64,000 nucleotides of DNA, taken from the NCBI GenBank assembly GCA_038750655.1, contig JBCDGZ010000005.1:28009-92008 (forward strand), written 5' to 3'. The DNA is from JBCDGZ01 sp038750655 (lineage in GTDB: Bacteria > Bacteroidota > Bacteroidia > Chitinophagales > Saprospiraceae). The notes below the pieces were generated by a model that was not told where the DNA came from, made no database searches, and saw only the letters and a list, made by a program, of their open reading frames with translations. Shown here in pieces: positions 38,075 to 50,000 of the stretch. Position 1 is the stretch's first letter. Each line of letters starts with the position of its first letter. The translations under genes were made by a program, and so were the position numbers.

Positions 38075-41000
38075 ATGAGTATCAAAAATAAGTTACTAGA
38101 TAAAACGAATGTAGAGGATATTCTGCCTTTGAATGCTACGCAAGAAGGATTGTTGTATCATTACCTGAACAACCGCAATGCTCGCTATTACTGTGAGCAA
38201 ATTACCTTGGAGTTGGAAGGACCAATGGATCGTGAGGCGATGGAAAAGGCTTGGCAAGCGTTACTGAGCCAACACGAGGCTTTGCGTGCTGTCTTTCGCT
38301 GGGAAAAATTGCGCAATCCCGTACAAGTGATTGTCAAAGACCCTAAGCTGCAAGCTGTTTTTGAGGAGTTGAAAAATGGAAAGGCTACAGCTTCGCAAAT
38401 TCAAAAAATCAAAGAGCAGGACTTGACCCTTGGTTTTGATATGGAGACGATTCCACTGCGGCTAAAGCTTATTCAGCTAGGGCTGGAGCGTCATGTTTTG
38501 TTGTTGAGCTACCATCATATTTTGTTTGATGGATGGAGTTTAGGAATTGTATTGAAAGAGTTACTGGAACATTATGAACGGCTGTTGGTTGGGGCCGAAG
38601 TTTTGCGCGTACCCCGTCCAGCGTTGAAGCGACAGTTGAATTTTTTAAAGCAACAGGATAAGGAGCAGCAGTGTACTTTCTGGCAAAGCTATTTGCAAGA
38701 AGCAGTGCCGAGTTATTTTGTGAAAGCTGCATCCACTTTGGCAACGGTACCAGAATGGCGCAAAGAAACCTTAACCCTTACCCGTCAACCTATCAATGAT
38801 TTTTTAGCCCAGCAGCAGCTTTCACTAGCTACATTGTTGTACGGTGTTTGGGCCTTGGTTTTACAGCAATACCATAATAGTAACGATCTGATTTTTGGAG
38901 TAGTAGTTTCCGGACGAATGGATGCCTTTGCAGGGCTTGAGCGGATGGTGGGTTTATTTGCACAGACCTTACCGTTTAGAGTAAGAATAGCAGCGGAGGA
39001 TACCGTCGAAGGTTATTTGAATCGCATTCAGCAGCAGCAGAATCCTTGGCTGGCCCACGAGCATACTGCACTGATTGATGTGCAAAGGTTTGCGGGACAA
39101 GAGGGGAGAGGAGAATTATTTGACACCCTGATCGCCATCGAAAATTATCCGATTGACCCACAGCTGTCGGCGAAGGAAAAGACGCTGCGCGTACGTGATT
39201 TTTCCTTTCACGAAAATGATCATTATAATGTTTCTTTGTCGGTGAATGTAATGGAAGAAGTTGAAATTAGTTTTTCGGTGAATACTGAGGTATTGGATGC
39301 CCCCGGGCTGCACCGCCTCACCCAACATTTCCAACAAGCCCTCACCCAACTGATCCGAAATCCCCAAACCCCACTCCGCCGCATCTCCCTACTTACCGCT
39401 GCCGAACGTCAGCAAATTCTCCACACCTTCAACGCCACCAGCACCGACGACCCCAGAGATCGTACCCTCCTCGATCTGCTAGAGGCCCAGGTCCAACAAA
39501 CACCCAACCGCACTGCCCTCTTCTTCGCCGATCAACAGCTGAGCTACCAAGCCCTGCACCAACGCGCCAACCAGCTGGCCCACCACCTCCGAGGTCTTTC
39601 CACCAAAGCAGGCGACCACGTCGCCCTCTGCCTCAACCGATCCACCGAAATGGCCGTCGCCATCCTGGCTGTCCTCAAAGCCGGTGCCGCCTACGTCCCC
39701 ATCGATCCCAGCTCCCCCAAAGAGCGCATCCGTTTTTTGCTCCAAGACAGCCAGTGCTCCGTCGTACTGACCAACGCCCAAAGCCAATCTCAACTCCCTG
39801 TTGATGCACCTGCTCTAAAGGTCCTCAACCTAGAACAAGACTGGCCCTCCATCGCCGAAGCGCCCGCAGGGCCTCCGGCTATCCAACTGCGCCCCGACCA
39901 CCTCGCCTACATCATCTACACCTCCGGCTCCACCGGCACCCCCAAAGGTGTGATGGTCAGCCACGGCAGCCTCCAACTCCGACTGACCAACGAAAGGCAG
40001 CTGCTCCAATTCAACGACCAGAGCGTCACCTGCCTGCTGACCAACTATATTTTCGATGTCTCCCTACTGGAAATTTTCCTGCCCTGGATTTGCGGCGGCG
40101 CACTGCTCATTCCCGAAGAGGCCGACCTCTACGAAACCGATGCCCTTTTCCAAAAAATGGCGACCCATCAGGTGAGTATCCTCCAAGGTACCCCCAGCTA
40201 TCTGTCCATACTCATCGAAGCCCTGTCCTCCGAGCAAGCCCAGCAGCTTTCCTTGCAAGGCATCTGCATCGGCGGCGAGTCCCTGAACGCCGCCTTGGTC
40301 CGCCAGATTCAACGGCGCCTTCCCGGCGTTTCCATCAATAATCACTACGGCCCCACCGAGGCCACCATCGACGCGATTATTGATCCCAACATTTCTTCTT
40401 TTGATCAAAATATTATCGGCCGACCGATGGCGAACACCGAAGCCTACATTGTCGATACACACCTGCGCTTGCTGCCCATTGGTGCAGTTGGCGAACTGCT
40501 GCTCGGTGGGCCTGCGTTGGCGCAGGCGTACTGGAATCGGGAGGCGCTGACGGCGGAGTGTTTTATTCCCCATCCCTTCAAAAATGATCCTCAAGCTCGG
40601 GTTTACAAAACCGGTGATCTGGCCAAGTGGCTACCAGATGGTCGGCTCCTTTTTCTGGGCCGTTCTGATGATCAGATAAAAATTCGCGGGCATCGGATTG
40701 AGCTGGGTGAAATTGAGGCGCAGCTCAATCAGTATGCGGATATTCAGCAAGCGGTAGTTCTGGTAAGAAAGGAGGCGAAGGAGTCCTATTTATTGGCTTA
40801 CCTGCTGGTGGAGGAATCCTTTGATGAGGCTAAGTGCCTGATCTATTTGCAGAGCAAGCTGCCCGATTACATGCTGCCTCAGCAGTTGATTACTGTGGCG
40901 GAATTTCCTCTGTTGCCTAGTGGTAAAGTGGATAAAAAAGCTTTGCCGGTACCGGAGGCTGTTCTTTTACAGCGTACGGAATATGCAGCGCCACGGAATG

Positions 41001-44000
41001 ATGTGGAGCAAGCTCTGCAAGAGATTTGGCAGTCCCTACTAGGAGTAGACCGTATCGGTATTCACGATAACTTTTTCGAGCTAGGGGGCCATTCGCTGTT
41101 GGTGATGCGGGCGGTTGCGGCGATCCGCAAAAAATTAGATCGCGAGATCGAAGTTCGCACTTTTTTCTCACGGCCGAGTATCGCTCAGTTAGCTAATTTT
41201 TTACAGCAAGAAATCCGGCGTCAAGCATTGCCGCCGATTCATCCTCAATCAGCGACAGCTGCTATTCCGTTATCTTTTGCGCAGGAGCGAATCTGGTTTA
41301 TTGACCAATTTGAGGGAACGCAGCATTATCATATGCCGGCCTTACTTCGCTTGCAAGGCCCAGTCAATGAGGCAGCGTTGGCCTTCGCTTTTCAAACGTT
41401 GGTGGAGCGGCATGAAGTGTTGCGAACAGTGATTGTAAGAAACGAGGAGCGTACCTTGCAGCAGATTCAATCGTCGGAGCATTGGCAGTTGGAATTATTG
41501 ACAGTAGAGGAAATAGGGGGGCAGGAAAAACTGCTTGATTTTATTCAGCACAGTATCCGTCGACCCTTCGATTTGAGCAAAGATTATATGCTGCGTGCGC
41601 AGCTGATTCGGTGTGGAGAAGCAGATTATCGGCTAGTATTAGCACTGCATCATATTGCAGCGGATGGATGGTCTTTTGCCATTTTGGTGAAAGAAGTTAT
41701 GGAAGCTTACCGGGCTTTCATTCATCAAATTCCATCCCAACTGCCACCGCTACCTGTCCAATACGCCGACTATGCGCTCTGGCAGCGTGAGCACTTACAA
41801 GGTACATTTTTACAGCAGCAATTGGATTGGTGGGAGCAATATTTGGCGGGGGTGAAGCCTTTGGCCTTGCCTACTGATTTTCCGCGCCCGGCTCGCTTGA
41901 GTAATCGAGGAGCTAGTTTTCAGTTTAGCATAAAGCGGGAGTTGGTAGAGCGGGTTAAAGCCTTTGCACAACAAGAGGAAGCCACTTTATTTATGACCTT
42001 GTTGGCGGCTTTTAAATTACTGCTGCATCGCTACAGTCAGCAGGAAGATATTTGTGTGGGGACACCGATCGCCAATCGGAGTCATACCGAGTTGGAAGGC
42101 TTAATTGGTTTGTTTCTCAACACGCTGGCCATTCGGAGTAGCTTTGCCGAGCAGCCTAATTTTAAAGATTTTTTACAGCAGGTGAAGCAGCATACGCTGG
42201 ATGTTTATGCTCATCAGGAGGTACCTTTTGAGCAGATTGTAGAGCAGGTGGAGCCGGAGCGTGATTTGAGTAGAACGCCGATTTTTCAGACGGTTTTTGT
42301 TTTGCAGAATACGCCGGACTTACCGAGTCTGGAATTGGAGGGCTTACGCTTGACACCAGAGGAATTGGAAGAGCAATACGCTAAATTTGATCTTATCTTT
42401 TCTGCAATTGAAGAGCAGGAAGGGATAATTGAAGTGACGGTAGAGTACGGTAGTGACCTGTTCCGTGAGGCGACGATTGCCCAGATGGCGGGGCATTATC
42501 AACAACTTTTACAGGCGGCCTTGGAACGTCCTGATCAAACAATGAGTGAACTGTCGATTTTGACCGCCAAGGAGCGCATACAATTACTTGAAAACTTCAA
42601 CGCAACAGCACACGATTATCCCAAAAACACAACCCTGATCCAATTATTCGAGGAGCAAGTGGTGCAGCGGAGCACACAAGAGGCGTTGCGTTTTGGAGGA
42701 AAAGGATGGACTTACGAGGAATTGAATGAGCGGGCGAATCAGTTAGGTGCCTATTTAAAAGCAAAGTATACAATTGGTCCGGAAGATTTTGCGGCGATTG
42801 CACTTGAGCGCGGCGAATGGATGATCATTGCTATTTTGGGTGTTTTGAAAACGGGAGCGGCCTACGTACCCATCGATCCAAACTATCCGCAAGAGCGCAT
42901 CGATTTTATGTTGCAAGACAGCGGTGCAGCGGTGTTGGTTGATGAAAAAGAACTCCAGCAGTTCCAGCAGGCGGCAGCTCAATATTCTGCGGCCAACCCG
43001 CCTGCGGCAGCGCAGTCCCATCACCTGGCCTACCTCATCTACACCTCCGGCTCCACCGGCCAACCCAAAGGCGTCCTAACCGAGCATCGCTCCACCATCA
43101 ATGAACTCAGCTACCAAGCCCGTAACTTCGACCTTCAGCCCGAAGACCGCATCCTCCAAACCGCCAACTACGTCTTCGACGCCTCCATCGAACAAATTTT
43201 TCTACCCCTACTCTTCGGCGCTACCCTCGTGCTGACCGCCCGCGAAACCCTGCTAGACCCTCAGCTACTCGACCAGCTCTTGCGAGAGGAAAACATCGCC
43301 CATCTTCACGCTACCCCCAGCCTGCTCAATACCTTACCGCCCAAGGTCTATCCTGCCCTTAAACGCGTATTGGCCGGTGGCGAGCAATGCACGCTGGAGC
43401 TGGCGCAGTCCTGGGCCTCCTACGCCAGGTTTTTTAATAAATACGGCCCCACAGAAACAACGATTAATTCTACTATCTACGAATACGATTCAGCTGCTGT
43501 CCAGACCCATCCGCACAGTCTACCCATTGGGCAGCCGCTAGGCAATACCAAAATCTACCTCCTCGATGCTCACCAAAAACTAGTTCCGCTGGGTGCAGTT
43601 GGTGAAGTCTACATCGGCGGAGTGGGGGTAGCACGGGGCTACCTCAACCGCGAAGCTTTGAACCGCGAAAAGTTCATCGACTCGCCGCTGCATCCGGGCG
43701 AACGCCTTTATCGGACGGGCGATCTGGCGCGCTGGCTGCCCAATGGCCTGCTAGAATTTCGGGGTCGCCTTGACTTTCAAGTCAAAGTACGGGGCTACCG
43801 GATTGAGCTGGGGGAAATTGAGCGGGTATTGCAGCAGTCGGAGGCGGTACAGCAGGCAGTGGTCATTGCTCGGGCGGACGCCAGCGGTAGCCAACAGCTC
43901 GTCGCTTACCTAGTGCCCAAGGATGCCTTCGATCCGGCGGCCCTCAAGGATTTCCTTAAGGCTCGGTTGCCGGAGTACATGATCCCTCCGCTGTTTGTCG

Positions 44001-47000
44001 AACTGTCCGCGCTACCGCTGACCACCAATGGGAAAGTCGATCGCGCGGCCCTCCCCGAGCCGGACAATAGTGGGCTATTAGGCGAAGGCCAGCTGGCTCC
44101 GCGCAATGCGACCGAGCAAGAGCTGGCTCGCATCTGGTCGTCACTGCTTGCTCTGGAGTCCATCGGGGTACACGATAATTTCTTCGAGCTAGGGGGCCAT
44201 TCCCTGCTGGCGACGCGAATAGTCTCCGCCATCCGCCAGTCGCTGTACAGTGAGCTGGCCATCCGCGACCTCTTTGAGTGTCCGACCATCGCTCAGCTGT
44301 CGGCGAGAATTGAGCAGCAGCGACCACCGCTCTTGCCTGTGGTACAACGACAGGAGCGACCGGAGCAGCTACCGCTGTCTTTTTCGCAGGAGCGACTTTG
44401 GTTTATTGACCAGTTGGAGGGCAGTGTGCACTATCATGTCCCGGCCATCTTTAGGTTGAAAGGGCGCTTGGATCGTACGGCACTGGCCTCGGCTTTTGGG
44501 GCGATTACTGATCGCCATGAGGTTCTGCGGACGGTGTATGTTGAGCAGCGTCGGGAAGTGTATCAGCAGCTCCTTCCGGAGGGGCAGTGGGCAATGGCGT
44601 TTACGGTGGGGGCGGTGAAGCCGGAGTGGATTGCTGCTCAAGTGAATCGGCCTTTTGATTTGACGAAGGATCATATGCTACGGGTGCATCTGGTGCAGTT
44701 GGAGGCGCAAGAGCATCTGCTGATTGTGGTGATGCATCATATTGCTTCGGACGGCTGGTCGGTAGGTGTGCTGATGAGGGAGCTGATGGAGGTGTATGAG
44801 GCGGAGGTTGCAGGGCGGCCGACGGTCTTGCCGGAATTGCCTTTGCAGTATGCTGACTATGCGATTTGGCAGCGTCAGTATTTGGTGGGGGAGGTTTTGG
44901 AAGAGAAGTTGGCGTATTGGAAGCAGCAGTTGGCGGGGCTGGCCCCTTTGGTTTTGCCGACGGATTTTCCGCGTCCTGCGATTCAAAGTACCAAAGGAGC
45001 GTCCGCGCGTTTTGTAATTGAGTCCTCCTTAGTGGAGCCGTTACAGACCTTAGCCAATCGGGAGGAAGTGACTTTATTCATGGTTTTACTGGGGGCATTT
45101 AAAGTGCTGCTGTATCGCTACAGTGGGCAGACGGATATTTGTGTAGGTAGCCCTATTGCGAATCGTACCCAGGCGGAGATTGAACCGCTGATTGGCTTTT
45201 TTATCAACACCCTGGCGTTGCGCAGTGACCTGAGTGGGAATCCTAGCTTCCTACAATTCCTCCAACAGATCAAAGCCATGACCTTAGATGCCTACACTCA
45301 TCAGGAGGTACCTTTTGAGAAAATTGTTGACCAAACTTCTACCCAACGAGACCGCAGCCATAGCCCACTATTCCAGGTCCTGCTGGTTTTACAGAATAAT
45401 GCCCCATTGCCTGCTGCTCAATTGGCTGACCTCGAGCTCCGTGAAGAACGCTACAGCTATGATAGTACAAAATTTGATCTCCTCCTTAACTTTTTCGAAT
45501 CTTCCCGTGGGCTTGAACTGGATCTAAGTTATTGCACCGATCTTTACTTACCCACTACTATCGAAAGGCTATTCCAACATTTCTATCAATTGCTGCAATC
45601 CATTGTTGCAGCAGCCGATCAGCAGTTGGCTCAACTTCCTATGTTGAGCGAGGGAGAGGTGCAGCAGTTGGCTCATTTTAATGACACCCAAAAAGAATTT
45701 CCGGCTGATAAAACATTGATTGATTTATTCGAAGCACAGGTGGCTTTGCATCCGGCAGACATTGTTCTACAATACCAAAAGCAGCAGTGGAGCTACGCCG
45801 ACTTGAACGCAGCGGCCAATCGGCTGGGCCATTTTTTGAGGGAAAAATATAAGATTACTCCTGATGATCGAATCGCTATTTGTTTAGATGTCAGCGAATG
45901 GATGATCATCGCTATTTTAGGGATTTTGAAAGCGGGGGCCGCCTATGTTCCTATCGATCCTACTTGTCCAGAAGAACGGAAGGCATACTTGATTGAAGAC
46001 AGTGATTCTAAAGTCTTGATTGATGCTGATGTATTGGCAGCCTACCAAAAACACTCGGCTAATTTTTCTTCAACCAACCTTACAACTATCACCGAGCCTC
46101 ACCATCTGGCCTACGTCATCTACACCTCCGGCTCCACCGGCCAACCCAAAGGAGTCCTCATCGAGCATCGTGCAGTGGTCAACGAATTATACGATCAATA
46201 CGATAACTTCAACCAGCAAGCAGGGGACCGCATTCTGCTGGCTTCCAATTATATCTTCGATGCTTCTATCGAACAAATTTTCCTTTCGCTGTTGTTCAAT
46301 GCTACACTAGTGCTGACCGATCGTGAGCATATCCTCGATCCCGTATTGCTCGACCAAGTTTTGGAAAAAGAACAAATTACCCATTTTCACGCGACGCCCA
46401 GTTTGCTTCAAACCCTAAGCCCCCGGGCCTACCCCACACTGAAACGAGTGCTCGCTGGTGGGGAGCATTGCCCTATGGAGCTGGCGCAGTCCTGGGCCCC
46501 CTATACTCAGTTTTTCAACAAATATGGTCCAACCGAGGCCACTATCAACGCTACATTTTACACCTATGATCCCTTAACCCTGGCCCCCCATATCCAACTG
46601 CTGCCCATCGGTCGCCCCTTGGCCAATGTACAACTTTACGTACTGGATGACTACCATCAGCTGGTCCCTATCGGCGTAGTCGGCGAACTCTACATCGGTG
46701 GAGCAGGGCTGGCGCGCGCCTACCTCAATCAGGAAGCCTTGACGCAAGAAAAATTTGTGGACTCGCCCTTCCAATCTGGAGAGCGACTCTATCGTACGGG
46801 CGACTTGGTCCGCTGGCTGCCGGATGGCTTATTAGAGTTTAGAGGGCGTCGGGATAACCAAGTGAAGGTGCGAGGGTATCGGATGGAGCTGGGAGAAATA
46901 GAGAAGGTATTAGCCACCGCTGAAGGGGTGCAACAGGCAGCAGTGATTGCCCAGGAAGACGCGAGTGGAGCCAAGCAATTGGTCGCTTATGTGGTCGCCA

Positions 47001-50000
47001 ATGCTCACTTTAATCGCTCGACGGTAGACCAGCATTTAAAGGCTTACCTGCCGAATTACATGATCCCAGCGTTCCTGTTGACTATTGACACTTTACCCTT
47101 ACTTCCCACCGGAAAGCTGGACCAAAAGGCTCTGCCCAAACCAGCTGCTTCCGATATGCAGCAGAGGACTTATGTAGCACCCCGTCATCCTGAGGAGCAA
47201 ACTTTGACCACTATCTGGGAGGAGCTGCTACAGCTAGAGCGAATCGGTATCCACGATAATTTCTTTGAGCTAGGCGGCCATTCCCTACTAGCTACACGCA
47301 TGGCTTCCGCTGTCCGCGAAGAGCTATCCACTCGCCTCGCCATCCGTGATATTTTTGCCCAACCGACCATTGCTGAGTTGGCCAAGATCATCAACCAGCA
47401 GACTGGTGTCAAATTGTTGTCCAAGATTACGCCAACTGAGCGCCCCGATCGCATTCCGCTTTCTTTTGCGCAGGAACGGCTTTGGTTCATTGACAGATTG
47501 GCGGGGAGTCGGCATTATCATGTGCCGGCCATCCTTCGCATCAAAGGGGCGCTGGATGAAGCGGCTCTGCAAGCCGCCTTTAGCGCAATCGTTGATCGCC
47601 ATGAGGTTTTGCGTACGGTATTTTTAGAGGAAGAAGGACAGGCTTACCAAAAGGTCTTAATGCCAGGGCAGTGGACTTGGCGTGTTGAAGAAATCGCTTC
47701 GGAAGATTACGAGGAGCAGATCGCTCAGGCAATCAATATGCCTTTTGATCTCTCCAAAGATTATATGTTGCGCGTTCAGCTGTTGAAGCTTGGGGCCGCA
47801 GACTATTGCTTGGTTATCGTCATGCATCACATTGCTTCAGATGGTTGGTCAACGCCTATTTTAATTCGGGAATTGATGAGCGATTATCAGCAATTAAAAA
47901 ATGGCCGATTGCTTTTAACCGCGCCGCCAGCTATTCAGTATGCCGACTATGCGCTTTGGCAACGTCAGCATTTGAACGAGGAGCGTTTGACTCAGGGCTT
48001 GGACTATTGGGAGCAAAAGCTGCGGGGGCTGGCTCCTTTGGATTTGCCAACTGATTTTCGGCGGCCGGTGCAGCAGAGTACGCGGGGAGCGGCTATCCAC
48101 TTTGAGCTGGATTTGGAGTTGATGAATGCTTTGCGAGAGCTGGCGCAGCAACAGGGCGTCAGTCTGTTTATGCTACTGCTCAGTGCTTATAAGGTGCTGC
48201 TTTATCGCTACAGCGGTCAGGAGGATCTTTGTGTGGGAAGCCCTATCGCTAATCGTAGGCAGGCGGCTTTGGAGCCGATGATTGGATTGTTTATCAATAC
48301 CCTGGCCTTGCGCAGTGACCTGAGTAATCGGCCGAGCTTTATCGAATTATTGGCGCAGGTCAAGCAGCGGACTTTAGAAGCTTATGAGTACCAGAGCATT
48401 CCTTTTGAGAAAATTGTCGAACGCTTGGGAGAGGAACGAGATGGCAGTCGAACCCCCGTTTTTCAAACCATTTTTGTTTTGCAAAATAATGAGGCGCTGC
48501 CGGAATTGAATATAGAGGGCGTAGAGATTGCCTTGGAAGAGGATAAGGCAGAGACGGCGAAACTTGATTTGGTCTTTTCTGCGGTGGAGCACCCAGAGGG
48601 CCTGCGGGCAGACTTCCAGTACTGCCGGGACTTATTCGAGCGCAGAACAATGGAGCAGATGGGTTTTCATTTTCAGCAGCTCTTGCGATCTATTGTTCGG
48701 GCTCCACGGCAAAGGATTGATCAACTGTCTATGCTCAGTCCAGCCGAGCGCTATGAATTGCTAGAAACTTATACGGCAACCGAATTCGACGTGCCGACAA
48801 GCGCTACTTTGACTCAATTAGTTGAAGAACAAGTGGCGCGACATCCTGATCAAATCACCTTGTGCTTCGAAGATCGATCGCTGACCTACGGCGAGCTGAA
48901 TACCGCTGCCAATCAACTGGGGCATTACCTCCGCCAACACTATCAGATTCAACCAGACGATCGAATAGCCATTCAATTGGAGCGCAGCGAATGGATGATC
49001 ATTGCAATCCTGGGGGTACTCAAATCCGGCGCTGCCTACGTCCCCATCGACCCCAGCTATCCCGAAGAACGAGCTCGCTTCATGCTGGAAGATAGCGCCA
49101 GCAAGGTCCTCATCGATGACGAGTTTCTGCAAGCCTTCAAAGCGGTGAGCACGCCATATCCCAAGGATAATCCTCTCCTCATTGCTCAGGCCCATCACCT
49201 GTCCTATATCATCTATACTTCTGGTTCCACTGGCCGCCCCAAGGGCGTCCTGACCGAACACCGCTGCGTCGTCAACGAGCTTTTCTACCAATATGCCATA
49301 TGCGACCTGCGCAGCGATGATTGTATGCTGCAAACGTCCAACTACGTCTTCGATCCTTCCGTCGAACAAATCTTTCTATCGCTAATCTTCGGTGTCCGGC
49401 TAGTGCTCCTCTCTCGCGAGACCCTATTAGATCCCGCAGCGATGGACCGCATGATAAGTACGGAAGTTGTCACCCATTTACACGCTACGCCCAGCCTCCT
49501 ACAAATTATTCGGCCCAAAGCTTACCCCCATCTGCGGCGGGTACTAGTCGGTGGTGAGCGTTGCCCGCTAGCACTGGCGCGCCCCTGGGCCAAAATTGCT
49601 CGCTTTTTCAATAAGTATGGTCCTACCGAAACGACGATCAACTCGACTGTCTACGAATACGAAGAGTCGACGGCCCTTGATCATCTAGCGAGCCTACCCC
49701 TCGGTAAGCCCTTGGCGAATACCCGTGTCTACGTGCTGGATACCTACGGAAATTTGGTGCCCAAGGGCGTAGTCGGTGAAGTCTACATCGGCGGGGCTGG
49801 CGTGTCGAGAGGCTATCTGAATCGGGAGGAGCTGACGAAAGAGAAATTCATTGACTCGCCCTTTGTCGCTGGTGATCGGCTCTACCGCAGCGGAGATTTG
49901 GCGCGTTGGCTGCCTGATGGGCAGTTAGCGTTTAGAGGGCGAGTAGACTTTCAGGTGAAGGTGCGGGGGTACCGCATTGAGCTGGGAGAGATCACTCGGG

